Shown here piece by piece: positions 16,557 through 24,805 of a DNA stretch of 64,000 nucleotides. A model generated the notes under the pieces. The model had not been told where the DNA came from. It did no database searches and saw only the letters and a list, made by a program, of their open reading frames with translations. Origin of the DNA: Bacteroidaceae bacterium (GTDB lineage Bacteria; Bacteroidota; Bacteroidia; Bacteroidales; Bacteroidaceae); the NCBI GenBank assembly GCA_017619585.1, contig JAFZSA010000010.1, positions 7,511 through 71,510 of the forward strand. The letters are read 5' to 3'. The position numbers were made by a program, and so were the translations under genes. Within the stretch, counting starts at the first letter, position 1. Every line of letters begins with the position of its first letter.

Positions 16557-17059
16557 GTCTTGGTTAGTTTTATGAATTGTTGTATCAACTTCTGTTTTGT
16601 TCTCATTACTATGATGCGGATGTTTCCTTGGGTTAGACCGGTATCCTGCTCTATTTCCTCGTACGAGCGTTCCTCCACCAGATGCATCCTTATGACTCGT
16701 CCTTCGCGTTCCGGTAGCTGACTGATGAGGCTTTCCATCTTTGAGGCTTCGTCCTTTGCGGCTATCTGGCCTTCAAGGCTACGTTCATCGGGTGGTGAGA
16801 GCTCGTCCTTCAGTTCAACAGAGCTGTCTATGCGTTTCAGACGCTGCTGATCGCGTAGCAGGTTTCGCATCAGGGTCACCAGGTAAGCTTGTGTTACAGC
16901 CTCGTCCCTTAGATCGTTGCGCTTCTGCCAGAGCTTCAGATATGTATCCTGAAGCAGATCCTCGGCATCCTGCACATTGCCCGTCAGATGAAAAGCCACC
17001 CTGTAGAGCAACTTATGGAAAGGCATGAACCGTCGCTTGAACTCCTGAGCGTTCATCAC
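16544..17059 (-). CDS. ECF-type RNA polymerase sigma factor 2
   Basis: 171 residues. Region 2 has FHLTGNVQDAEDLLQDTYLK and region 4 has LPEREGRVIRMHLVEERSYE with helix-turn-helix IEQDTGLTQGNIRIIVMRTK. The ATG overlaps the stop of the preceding DUF4252-like gene (ATGA), so it is translated from the operon starting near 18.45 kb. The sigma gene sits in the middle of the operon, between exported DUF4252-like proteins. Its targets are unknown; positive control of its own operon is common for this group but not shown here. Confidence 0.92.
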   Translation of the reverse strand: MMNAQEFKRRFMPFHKLLYRVAFHLTGNVQDAEDLLQDTYLKLWQKRNDLRDEAVTQAYLVTLMRNLLRDQQRLKRIDSSVELKDELSPPDERSLEGQIAAKDEASKMESLISQLPEREGRVIRMHLVEERSYEEIEQDTGLTQGNIRIIVMRTKQKLIQQFIKLTKTWTN

Positions 17060-17544
17060 TTGATAGTCGTTGTCTTAGTTTGCTTTAAGTCGATTATATT
17101 TGGTATATCTTCCTGCTTTATCTTTCCCTGAATATGTACCAGCACTATAGCGTTTTCCATTTCGGTGTTGAGATCTATTCTGGCTACCAATTCTGTTATG
17201 TACTCACCATCTTCTATGGCATAGTATTGAATGTTACGGAATAAATCAAAGTCGTCATTGTGCTTCTCGTAATAGACACACTTGAAATCCTTCAGGGCAT
17301 CCAGATCCTTTTGTAACTGTTGGCATCCTATTTTTGATGCCACGCCTCTTACAACTTGTGCTTTCTTTACAGTCCATGTTGCAACATCTGGATTCTCTTT
17401 ACAAACTCTTTTTATCTTTTTTGTTAAATTTTCGTATGACATACCACTGCGAGCCTTCCATCTCTTCATAAATTCATCAGCGTTTTGTCCGAACACACTG
17501 CCTACACATAGTAGCAGCATGAGTGAGAAAAATATCCTTTTCAT
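17056..17544 (-). CDS. DUF4252-like exported protein
   Basis: 162 residues with a signal peptide (MKRIFFSLMLLLCVGSVFG, cleavage near GQN). The mature part (QNADEFMKRWKARSGMSYEN ... IVLVHIQGKIKQEDIPNIID) resembles DUF4252 proteins: N-terminal helix, middle cysteine region, C-terminal beta strand followed by a D/E-L-rich helix. Stop and sigma start overlap. It is the second gene of the operon, 6 bases after the 257-residue paralogue. Function unknown. Confidence 0.8.
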   Translation of the reverse strand: MKRIFFSLMLLLCVGSVFGQNADEFMKRWKARSGMSYENLTKKIKRVCKENPDVATWTVKKAQVVRGVASKIGCQQLQKDLDALKDFKCVYYEKHNDDFDLFRNIQYYAIEDGEYITELVARIDLNTEMENAIVLVHIQGKIKQEDIPNIIDLKQTKTTTIK

Positions 17545-17550
17545 ATTACA

Positions 17551-18324
17551 TTACTTTTTATTTTTTGATGTATAGTATTCAAATGCTGTTTTCTTCTTGC
17601 AGTCTGGGTATTTCTGACGTAGTTCCTTACCTCTGAGCTTCTTCTGGCTGTATCCGTCCCATTTCATACCATGGTCAAACATATAATGTACGGCATCAGA
17701 CGGAGTATGGAGATCGGGATAAACCTTTCCGTCAATTACAATCAGGCAGTCACGAAGGCTACGCGGTTCCTTCTCGCCATCATTTTCCCACATACCATTA
17801 GACCAGGTGATAGAAAAGTTGGCTCCTTTTAGTAAACCGTTAAATAGCTCTTCAAAATCGTGTGTTCCGCTGTATATGTTAACGTTTATCTCTTCATCAT
17901 CCTCATTAATGTGTACCCACGTCGTTCTGTTACCTTTCTTGGCTTTATAGTATTTGGTTTTATTACTATCTTCTGACGAATGAGCGATAACCGGATGGAA
18001 CTGATTCTTTTCCAGAATCTTGGAGAGCTGCTTCTTCAGCTTTTCCGATCCCTTGTTTTCTTTGTCGCATTCAAGGAATATCGCATCGTCAACCAAGTCC
18101 GTTAATTCTCCATCATAGCCTTCAACGATTATTTTATCCGCTAATGGGTAAACCACATTTTGCACCAATTCCTGGATTTTCTGTTTGTCAACGTGTTTGT
18201 AGGATACGCCATTTATTTTGCTTAATGCCGTAAAATCCTTGTTTTGTGCTTGGGCACTAAGGCCTGTAAAAGCAACCAGACCGCATAAAGCCCATGTTTT
18301 CATAGTTTTTGCAAGACCATTCAT
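17551..18324 (-). CDS. DUF4252-like exported protein with C-terminal extension
   Basis: 257 residues from the ATG at 18324 (MNGLAKTMKTWALCGLVAFT, signal peptide, cleavage near SAQA). The frame is open up to 18507, but the promoter lies within that stretch (18455-18485), excluding it; the ATG at 18303 is an alternative start. Residues 30-170 resemble DUF4252 (VSYKHVDKQKIQELVQNVVY ... INVNIYSGTHDFEELFNGLL). An extra C-terminal domain (LIVIDGKVYPDLHTPSDAVH ... FEYYTSKNKK) is not seen in its two paralogues. First gene of sigma operon 2. Confidence 0.78.
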   Translation of the reverse strand: MNGLAKTMKTWALCGLVAFTGLSAQAQNKDFTALSKINGVSYKHVDKQKIQELVQNVVYPLADKIIVEGYDGELTDLVDDAIFLECDKENKGSEKLKKQLSKILEKNQFHPVIAHSSEDSNKTKYYKAKKGNRTTWVHINEDDEEINVNIYSGTHDFEELFNGLLKGANFSITWSNGMWENDGEKEPRSLRDCLIVIDGKVYPDLHTPSDAVHYMFDHGMKWDGYSQKKLRGKELRQKYPDCKKKTAFEYYTSKNKK

Positions 18325-18454
18325 TTTTAATCCAATGCTTTTGTTGTTTATAAATTCTGTTTTTACTGTTTCATCGATGAACCCTTCTATATGTGCAAAC
18401 GGGATTTCTGTGGAATTTGTTACAATAGGGGAACATTTTTTTTCTGAACAAACA

Positions 18455-18485
18455 CAAAAGTACAGATTATCATCCATTCCACAAA
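18455..18485 (-). promoter_or_regulatory. Promoter of sigma operon 2
   Basis: Minus strand TTTG (18482-18485), 19 bases, TACTTTTG (18455-18462). It leaves a leader of about 125 bases before 18324. Confidence 0.8.
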
Positions 18486-18521
18486 ATAAATCCGCCAGCA
18501 AAAACATTGTTTCACTGGCGG
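18483..18521 (-). terminator. Probable terminator of the purine permease gene
   Basis: Stem CCGCCAG (18492-18498) / CTGGCGG (18515-18521), on the minus strand followed by ATTTATTTTG. It overlaps the -33 region of the next operon. Between it and the permease stop lies a GC-rich dispersed repeat (18540-18576). Confidence 0.6.
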
Positions 18522-18577
18522 TTTATCTTATAATCGGTTCTCCACTCTCTCTCGGAGAGGGGGCGGGGGTGAGGCTA

Positions 18578-19909
18578 CTATATAAATATGTATTTACAGA
18601 TAAACAGGATAGCCAATATCCACATGGTGATAGAGATATCCTTGAACTTGCCGGCTACAGCATGGCAGACAACGTATGAGATGACACCAATGAGGATACC
18701 GTCGCTGATGCTATAGCTCAGAGGCATCATAATGATGGTCATGAAGGCAGGGATAGCCTTGCAATAGTCCTCCCAATGGATACGTGCTATGGCTGGCATC
18801 ATCATTACACCTACGATAATGAGGGCAGGAGCTGTGGCAGCACCGGGGATAGAGAGGAACAACGGGCTAAAGAACAATGCCAGTGCAAAACATACAGCTG
18901 TAGAGAAAGCAGTAAGACCCGTACGGCCGCCTTCGCCAACACCAGAGGCACTCTCAACATAGGTTGTGGTAGTAGAGGTTCCCAAGCAGGCGCCGGCTAC
19001 GGTAGCTATAGAGTCGGCCATGAACATCTTCTCCATTCCGGGAATCTCATCGCGCTTGGCATCGGGGTTAACCATACCTGCACCCTGATGAACACCGATG
19101 ATGGTACCCATAGTATCAAACATATCTATAAACAGGAAGGTAAATACCACTACCAGCATATCTAAGCTGAGCACCTGGCTCCATTCGAATTTGCAGAAGA
19201 GAGGCTCTACACTGTCGGGAGTTGACATGAATCCGCCCAGCTTGGTAATAGCCTCACCAGTTGAGGGATCCTTGACGAACAGGCCCAGAAGTGTTGTAGC
19301 CAAGATACCCCACAGGATACCGCCACGCACCTTGGCCATCACCAGACCGGCTGTAAGGAAAAGACCTACAATAGCCAGCAAGGCAGTGCCTTGAGTGATA
19401 TTACCCAGGCTAACCAGTGTAGCATCGTTATTTACTATAATGCCGGAATTCTCCATTCCAATGAAAGCAATAAACAAGCCTATACCAGCGCCAATGGCTT
19501 TATTCAGTGTACCTGGAATAGCCTTCAGCAACAAGCTACGCACATTAGTAACGGTAAGAAGAACAAAGATGACACCCTCTATAAGCACAGCTGTGAGGGC
19601 AAACTGCCAACTGTAACCCATACCCAGACATACAGTATAGACAAAGAAAGCATTCAATCCCATACCAGGAGCCAGTGCAAAAGGCTTCTTGGCATAAAGG
19701 GCCATCACAAGTGTACCTATGATGGCAGCCAGCGCCGTAGCAGTAAAGACACTACCGCCAGGCATGCCGGGTAGGGCACTGAAGATGTTGGGGTTAACGG
19801 CCAGAATATAGGCCATGGTAAGGAAAGTTGTGACGCCCGCCAGGATTTCTGTGCGGATACTGTGCTTCTTAGGATCAAAGCCAAACAGTTTTTCTAATGC
19901 ATGTTCCAT
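18578..19909 (-). CDS. NCS2-family purine (adenine/guanine/hypoxanthine) permease
   Basis: 443 residues, 12-14 membrane segments. It matches the AzgA/PbuG group of purine:proton symporters: N-terminal FGFDPKKHSIRTEILAGVTT and TMAYILAVNP, the conserved KPFALAPGMGLNAFF, and DMFDTMGTIIGVHQGAGMV, then TTTTYVESASGVGEGGRTGL, a signature of the family. It imports a purine base across the inner membrane. It is a single-gene unit with its own promoter, without a purine riboswitch in the 45-base leader. The stop codon is at the edge of a GC-rich dispersed repeat. Confidence 0.95.
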   Translation of the reverse strand: MEHALEKLFGFDPKKHSIRTEILAGVTTFLTMAYILAVNPNIFSALPGMPGGSVFTATALAAIIGTLVMALYAKKPFALAPGMGLNAFFVYTVCLGMGYSWQFALTAVLIEGVIFVLLTVTNVRSLLLKAIPGTLNKAIGAGIGLFIAFIGMENSGIIVNNDATLVSLGNITQGTALLAIVGLFLTAGLVMAKVRGGILWGILATTLLGLFVKDPSTGEAITKLGGFMSTPDSVEPLFCKFEWSQVLSLDMLVVVFTFLFIDMFDTMGTIIGVHQGAGMVNPDAKRDEIPGMEKMFMADSIATVAGACLGTSTTTTYVESASGVGEGGRTGLTAFSTAVCFALALFFSPLFLSIPGAATAPALIIVGVMMMPAIARIHWEDYCKAIPAFMTIIMMPLSYSISDGILIGVISYVVCHAVAGKFKDISITMWILAILFICKYIFI

Positions 19910-19953
19910 GATGTTGTGTATTTTTATTTAGTATGTTTTTGTAATACAGACTG

Positions 19954-19984
19954 CAAAAATACAAAGAACAGAATTAATAGCAAA
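19954..19984 (-). promoter_or_regulatory. Promoter of the purine permease gene
   Basis: Minus strand TTTG (19981-19984), 19 bases, TATTTTTG (19954-19961). Confidence 0.75.
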
Positions 19985-20039
19985 GGAAATACAGATAAAA
20001 TTTTTAGCAGCAGATATTTTTACTGTTCACCACCACAGC

Positions 20040-20212
20040 ACGTGTGTAAATCAGAGAAACGGCCTTTCTCTGCCAGTAACTCGGCCTTTCTCTTAAGGAG
20101 AAACGGCATGTTGCTCTTAACCGCCTTTCGATATAACGTTATAACGTAATACCGTTATTACGATTTTGTGCGGCCATCCCTCCTCCGCAGGAGAGTCGGA
20201 GGGGCCTGTTAA
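20040..20212. repeat. Intergenic repeat cluster between divergent units
   Basis: Tandem-like GAGAAACGGCCTTTCTCT and CGGCCTTTCTCTTAAGGAGA words form hairpins (20055-20110), followed by TATAACGTTATAACGTAAT (20131-20149, TATAACG family) and a GC-rich palindrome with GGCCTG (about 20175-20212). No gene is seen in this 397-base gap apart from the promoter at 20257. Confidence 0.55.
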
Positions 20213-20256
20213 AATAAAGTTAAATATCGTCAAACCAAACGAAAAAGTAGGTGAAA

Positions 20257-20288
20257 TTTGTTTTTTCAAAGCATAATTACTAACTTTG
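20257..20288 (+). promoter_or_regulatory. Bacteroidetes-type promoter
   Basis: TTTG (20257-20260), 20 bases, TAACTTTG (20281-20288), upstream of the ATG at 20307. The short leader supports that start rather than the upstream frame start at 20286. Confidence 0.85.
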
Positions 20289-20306
20289 CAGCCAAATAGA
20301 AACATA

Positions 20307-21182
20307 ATGAAGAGTACAAGGATATTATGGTTATTTCTGCTGATGGCGGTCTCAATGACCTCATTCGCACAGCATAGGGTGAACATCTACAATGCTGACA
20401 GCATTCAGAAGTACCTGAAAGAGCGCATAGCCGAAACAAAGGTTAGGCAGAAAGCTGCACGCGATGCACAGAAAGCCGTAGATAAGGAGATGCTAACACT
20501 GCAGCGCGACCTGGAGAAATCACGCAATCAGGCAATCAAAGACCGTCAGCGTGTTAAGGCAGCCCAGAAGAGCGGAAAATTCTACCAACCTAAACCATAC
20601 GTTCCTGCCGAACTGAAAAATCAGGATACAGAAGAACTCTCTAACTTGAGCAAAGAAGAACGCGTAAAGAAAGAGGCTGAGCAGAAGCTGAAAGCCGAGG
20701 CTGCTAAGACGCAGGCTAAACAGCAAGCTGAAAAAGCCAAGATAATGAGCAAGACAGGCGGTGCCCGCGAAAGAGCTGAACTGCGCGCATCAGCCCGCCA
20801 GCAGAAACAACGCCGTAAAGAAAAGGCTGCAGAGGATAAGCTGAAGGCAAAAGCTGCAAGAGCCGAAGCAAAAAGGGCTACAACTGAGGATGTGGTAGAA
20901 TCACCGGAAAAGCCGGATAATCAGGAAATTCCGGAATCTCCGGAGAAACCGGCTAAAGTAGAGAAGCCCGCCAAAGCTGCCAAGGCAGAAAAGCCCAAAG
21001 TAGAGAAACCTGTACTGACTCCTGAACAAGTTGCGGAAGAAAAAGCAAAACAGAAAGAACTGAAACAACAGGAGAAGGACTCGAAAAAGAAATTCAGCAT
21101 TCGAGAGCAACGGGCCAAAGCTGTTGCCGAACAGAAAGCTAAAGAAGCAAAAGAGAAAGCAGAGAAAGAAGGAGAAGAATAA
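20307..21182 (+). CDS. Exported, highly charged coiled-coil protein, unknown function
   Basis: 291 residues. A signal peptide (MKSTRILWLFLLMAVSMTSFA) is followed by a long helical region rich in Lys, Glu, Ala and Gln (YLKERIAETKVRQKAARDAQ onward), a strong coiled-coil pattern. A Pro/Lys repeat (EKPAKVEKPAKAAKAEKPK) near residues 215-240 resembles the spacer of TonB/TolA-like proteins. No known domain is recognised. It stands in front of the 653-residue glycosidase-like gene (60-base gap), which may be co-transcribed. A periplasmic scaffold or spacer role is a guess. Confidence 0.8.
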   Translation: MKSTRILWLFLLMAVSMTSFAQHRVNIYNADSIQKYLKERIAETKVRQKAARDAQKAVDKEMLTLQRDLEKSRNQAIKDRQRVKAAQKSGKFYQPKPYVPAELKNQDTEELSNLSKEERVKKEAEQKLKAEAAKTQAKQQAEKAKIMSKTGGARERAELRASARQQKQRRKEKAAEDKLKAKAARAEAKRATTEDVVESPEKPDNQEIPESPEKPAKVEKPAKAAKAEKPKVEKPVLTPEQVAEEKAKQKELKQQEKDSKKKFSIREQRAKAVAEQKAKEAKEKAEKEGEE

Positions 21183-21241
21183 AATAATCCCGGTAATTCA
21201 GAATAACTATTTACAGGATAACTTAATAACAACGACAGGAC

Positions 21242-23203
21242 ATGATAAATCATATCAAGATTCTATTGTTTATGTTTCTGGTTGCATGGCAAACAGAAGG
21301 CTATGCCCAGATAGCTATCTTAGAGAATATACACTGGAAAGACGAGTGGCTGCTCTCTGGCGACAATAAACTGATAGGTACGGTTAACGCTACCGCTCCG
21401 ATGGATGTGAAGATGAAATGCACCAAGGAATTGGTAAGCGATAATACATGGGAGATTACCTGGACGTTCACTGCCAAGCGCGACATCCCCAACGTACACC
21501 TTACAGCCAGCTTCGAGCATGTATCAAAACCCGAGTGGTGGATGATTCCCGCTGTATCCTACAACGGCAATGTGAATAGCCGTGGACAGGAGCCCAAAAA
21601 CGAGAAACGAGACAGACAGTGGTACACTTTCTCGTACAAACGAACCTCTATCCCCGGCGCTATCTATAGCGAAGGAGAGGATTTTGCCATTGCCACCTTT
21701 GGCAATGTCCCCGAGAAGGCAGAGGACGACTACTCTTGCAGTATTCAGCCTGAGTCAAACATCATCACTCACCAGATAGTATGGCCAGAGGAGGAGATGC
21801 CTGTATCATATTGTGCACAAGACCAGTACATCCCCGGATGGCGTCGAACCTACAACATGAAGCAAGGCGAGACTCGTACGCTAACCATGTATCTGATAGT
21901 AGCCAGAAAGGAGACTAACCATAATGCCTATCGCCACATGCTGGATATGGCATGGCTGATGGCAGAGCCCGAGAAACTGCCTGCTCCGGATGACAATAAG
22001 ATGTGGGAACAGAGCGTAGAATTCTGTCACCGCTCTCTCTGGATTGAGAATGACGATTACATGGGCTACCTAATGGGTCTGAACTTGGACGAGAAGGGAG
22101 AATGGCAACAGGCAACACGTAACCGCTATGAAGTGGGATGGATGGGACAGAACATCAGCCTGGCCGTTAGCATCCTGTATGACTTCATCAAGACAGGCAA
22201 CCATGTATCCATGGATCAGGGACTTGCCACATTAGACACATGGGCAGACAACTGTCAGTTGCCCAACGGTCTCTTCCTGACTCAATACGATGCCGTAATC
22301 AACAAGACACGCTGTATTCTGGATGCGTGCAATCTTGGCACTGCAGCCGTACAGTTCTTCGAGGCCGACAAGCTGGTAAAACAACTCAGACTTGTACGCC
22401 CTGGCTACCTGGGAGCGGCATGGGGCATCTGCAACTTTATGCTAACCGACCAACAGCCCAACGGCTGCTACGGCAGAGGCTGGACAATGGACGGCAAATG
22501 CATTGAGCGCGAGGGTGGTACCGGTGCATATCTGATACCGGCTATGCTGAAAGCATACGAACTCTACAACGACAATAAATATCTGGAAAGCGCCAAACGC
22601 GCGTACCTTTATTATATGGCGTTCTTCAAGAAGAACGGATTCAGTACAGACGGCACACTGGATACACGCTGCATAGACAGAGAATCCGCTTATCCTTTGT
22701 TGACATCAGCCATAGGTCTGTACAAGATAACAAAGGATGACACATACCTGAATGATGCCGTTGATGTATCTTACTACCTGAGCACATGGCTCTGGCATTA
22801 CAATATAAACTATGCCGAGGGCGATGTATTGCAGCAATATGACTACAAGACATTAGGGGCTACCAGTGTCAGTACACAGCGTCATTACTTTGACACCTTT
22901 GCCTGCAGATGGGTAAACGACTGGCGCGAACTGGCCAAGCTAACCGACGACTCACAGTGGAGTGAAAAGGCAGAGGCTATCTGGCGCAACAGTTGTCAGT
23001 TGGTAGGGGATGGTAAGCTGAAAATCAACGGACATATAAGACCCGTTGGTTCACAGAGTGATGCATACTACGGATCTTCATGGCAGACCCGTGCAACAGG
23101 GGAGGAGATTCCACCTGTTGTATCAAAGAACAGAATCAACGATTGGCTGGTGGCATGGCCTTGCGCATTCCGCTTAGAAACACTCAGAAAAACGGAAGAA
23201 TAG
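21242..23203 (+). CDS. Exported six-hairpin glycosidase-like protein
   Basis: 653 residues with a signal peptide (MINHIKILLFMFLVAWQTEGYA). An N-terminal beta domain (about 25-230) is followed by an alpha/alpha-barrel region with regularly spaced helices and Trp/Tyr/Gly motifs (YEVGWMGQNISLAVSILYDF, YGRGWTMDG, GGTGAYLIPAMLKAYELYND, RESAYPLLTSAIGLYKITKD, GSQSDAYYGSSWQT). This layout is typical of six-hairpin glycosidases acting on plant or host glycans; the exact family and substrate are not recognised. It may form an operon with the preceding coiled-coil gene. No type IX tail is present. Confidence 0.75.
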   Translation: MINHIKILLFMFLVAWQTEGYAQIAILENIHWKDEWLLSGDNKLIGTVNATAPMDVKMKCTKELVSDNTWEITWTFTAKRDIPNVHLTASFEHVSKPEWWMIPAVSYNGNVNSRGQEPKNEKRDRQWYTFSYKRTSIPGAIYSEGEDFAIATFGNVPEKAEDDYSCSIQPESNIITHQIVWPEEEMPVSYCAQDQYIPGWRRTYNMKQGETRTLTMYLIVARKETNHNAYRHMLDMAWLMAEPEKLPAPDDNKMWEQSVEFCHRSLWIENDDYMGYLMGLNLDEKGEWQQATRNRYEVGWMGQNISLAVSILYDFIKTGNHVSMDQGLATLDTWADNCQLPNGLFLTQYDAVINKTRCILDACNLGTAAVQFFEADKLVKQLRLVRPGYLGAAWGICNFMLTDQQPNGCYGRGWTMDGKCIEREGGTGAYLIPAMLKAYELYNDNKYLESAKRAYLYYMAFFKKNGFSTDGTLDTRCIDRESAYPLLTSAIGLYKITKDDTYLNDAVDVSYYLSTWLWHYNINYAEGDVLQQYDYKTLGATSVSTQRHYFDTFACRWVNDWRELAKLTDDSQWSEKAEAIWRNSCQLVGDGKLKINGHIRPVGSQSDAYYGSSWQTRATGEEIPPVVSKNRINDWLVAWPCAFRLETLRKTEE

Positions 23204-23264
23204 TCAATTTATGCCCCAAAATCTATAAAATTTGTTAAATATAGAGAGTTTTAACATATAACAT

Positions 23265-23295
23265 TTTGATTAACAATTTAATATTATTAAATTTG
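23265..23295 (+). promoter_or_regulatory. Promoter of the BlaI-like gene
   Basis: TTTG (23265-23268), 19 bases, TAAATTTG (23288-23295), 40 bases before the ATG. Confidence 0.85.
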
Positions 23296-23335
23296 CATGT
23301 CAGAAATTATTATTAGCAAATAAATTACAGAAACC

Positions 23336-23686
23336 ATGGCAAACAAGAAGAAAGTTGTAAAGAAGAAATTGTTGACTCCCAAGGAACATGAAATTATGTT
23401 GAAATTATGGACCTTAGAGGAATCAGGTGTTAAACAGTCAAAAGTTCGCGACATTCTGGAGTTGTTCAAGGCTGATGGTTCAGACATGGCTTACACCACG
23501 TTGGCAACCTTCATCAAGATCTTGGTAACCAAGAAGTATGCATCTGCATCAAAGTCGGGAATCCTTATCTACATCAAGTCTAAGATCTCACGCAAGGACT
23601 ATGCAAACATTGCAATGAAGTATGCGTTGGACGATTACTTTGGTGGCGACAAGGCTCAGATGATAGAAGCAATCCAGGCATTGTAA
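23336..23686 (+). CDS. BlaI/MecI-family winged-helix repressor
   Basis: 116 residues. After a lysine-rich start (MANKKKVVKKK) it shows the BlaI/MecI/CopY winged helix: LTPKEHEIMLKLWTLEESGV, VRDILELFKADGSDMAYTTL (recognition helix), then a wing region KKYASASKSGILIYIKSKIS and a dimerisation helix. Such repressors are normally released by a BlaR1/MecR1 sensor protease encoded next door; none is present here, so the inducing signal is unknown. It is a monocistronic unit with its own promoter and terminator. Confidence 0.85.
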   Translation: MANKKKVVKKKLLTPKEHEIMLKLWTLEESGVKQSKVRDILELFKADGSDMAYTTLATFIKILVTKKYASASKSGILIYIKSKISRKDYANIAMKYALDDYFGGDKAQMIEAIQAL

Positions 23687-23739
23687 TATCCTCTAACACT
23701 GGACATCTAAGGCAAGCAATGCTTGCGAGTAACAAAGCA

Positions 23740-23776
23740 AAAGGGACTGTGTTCAACACAGCCCCTTTCGTTTTTC
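23740..23776. terminator. Bidirectional terminator between convergent genes
   Basis: Stem AAAGGGACTGTGTT / AACACAGCCCCTTT (23740-23768) with a tight loop. It is followed by CGTTTTTC on the plus strand and preceded by a run of A (T on the minus strand). It serves the BlaI-like gene and the H1-like gene. Confidence 0.85.
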
Positions 23777-23796
23777 TGTTAGAATGTTGCGCTAAA

Positions 23797-23970
23797 TTAC
23801 TTAGCAGCAGCAAGACTAGCCTTACGGAATGCCTTCATAGCCTTCTCGATTTCCAAAGAAGCCTTACGAGCACGTGTACCTGCAGCCTTGTTACCATTCT
23901 CTGCCTGAGCAGCAGCGTCCTTTGCGAATGCGCCATAAGCGGCAGCAATCTGGTTGAGTAAATCTTTCAT
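23797..23970 (-). CDS. Histone H1-like DNA-binding protein (57 residues)
   Basis: A small frame: MKDLLNQIAAAYGAFAKDAA, then AQAENGNKAAGTRARKASLE and an alanine/lysine-rich end AMKAFRKASLAAAK. Length and pattern match the Bacteroidetes histone H1-like (Hc1-type) proteins, which bind DNA without sequence preference and are abundant. It is convergent with the BlaI-like gene and shares its terminator. Confidence 0.88.
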   Translation of the reverse strand: MKDLLNQIAAAYGAFAKDAAAQAENGNKAAGTRARKASLEIEKAMKAFRKASLAAAK

Positions 23971-24119
23971 ATAATTATTACTTTAAGTTTGTAAACACCG
24001 CAAAGTTACAAATATTAATAATACAACACAACATTTGTACAAAAAATTTCAAAAAAATGCCCAAAAACATGGTTCAGAGGTGTTCTGAGCTGCTTTTTTG
24101 TCTGTTATAGAGCATGAAA

Positions 24120-24530
24120 TCATTGTCGACAAGACGGACAAAGGCCTTTTACAATGTATTCTGCATCTTCCATTTGGTATCCTTCAGGCAATGAAACCAG
24201 AGGAATGGCATATTCTTCCAGACAATAGGTTTTGCCACACTTTCGGCAAGTGAAATGTATATGGTTGATATGCTGGTCATCTACGCAACGGCAGACACAG
24301 TATTTCTGAAATCCCGTTCCGTCATCTATCTCGTGCAGAAGATGATGTTCAGTAAATAGTCTGAGTGCACGGAAGATACTGGAGCGGTCCATCTGCGGCA
24401 TCCGTTCTTCCATATCCTGTAGGGTAAATGCCTTATGGTAACTGCTACACTCTTTCCATACTAATAATCGTACAGCCGTTGGCTTAATGCCATGCTCCTG
24501 CAAATGCTCTATATTTAGTTCAGAGTTCAT
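24120..24530 (-). CDS. Fur-family metalloregulator (Zur/PerR-like)
   Basis: 136 residues: a winged helix (GIKPTAVRLLVWKECSSYHK, DRSSIFRALRLFTEHHLLHE) and a metal-binding domain with HINHIHF, a CRKC pair and a C-terminal CPSC pair, the structural zinc site of the family. The regulatory-site histidines are HxxHxHF. Whether it senses iron, zinc or peroxide cannot be told. The start MNSELNIEHL is encoded by an ATGAACTATGAATT-type repeat continuing upstream (24521-24550). Confidence 0.9.
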   Translation of the reverse strand: MNSELNIEHLQEHGIKPTAVRLLVWKECSSYHKAFTLQDMEERMPQMDRSSIFRALRLFTEHHLLHEIDDGTGFQKYCVCRCVDDQHINHIHFTCRKCGKTYCLEEYAIPLVSLPEGYQMEDAEYIVKGLCPSCRQ

Positions 24531-24700
24531 AATTCATAGTTCATAGTTACGCTAATCGATTATGGCCGATGTTTCGACATATCGTTATATCGTTATAACG
24601 TTATTACGATTCTTTATTTGGCGGCCATTCTCCCTCTCCCTTTGGGGAGGGATGGGGTAGGGCTCTTAATTATCTTTCCCAAAGGTATATGATTTCCACG
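24531..24700. repeat. Repeat cluster upstream of the rhamnosidase-like gene
   Basis: Contains an ATTCATAGTTCATAG repeat (24531-24548), a TATAACG-family palindrome (ATATCGTTATATCGTTATAA, 24579-24598, then CGTTATTACG) and a GC-rich palindrome (CCCTCTCCCTTTGGGGAGGG, about 24630-24652). No open frame. Confidence 0.6.
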
Positions 24701-24750
24701 AGACTGCAAAGTTTTTTATTTTTTTTCTTTATCTTCTTACAAGGAAAGAC

Positions 24751-24780
24751 TTTGCATTTGGAAATAAATTGCTATCTTTG
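24751..24780 (+). promoter_or_regulatory. Promoter of the rhamnosidase-like gene
   Basis: TTTG (24751-24754), 18 bases, TATCTTTG (24773-24780), 25 bases upstream of the ATG. Confidence 0.75.
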
Positions 24781-24805
24781 TGGCGTCTATAGTACAATAT
24801 AACTG

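Noticed and set aside
18325..18507. N-terminal extension of the DUF4252-like protein
   Set aside because: It would precede the predicted transcription start, and a normal signal peptide begins at 18324.
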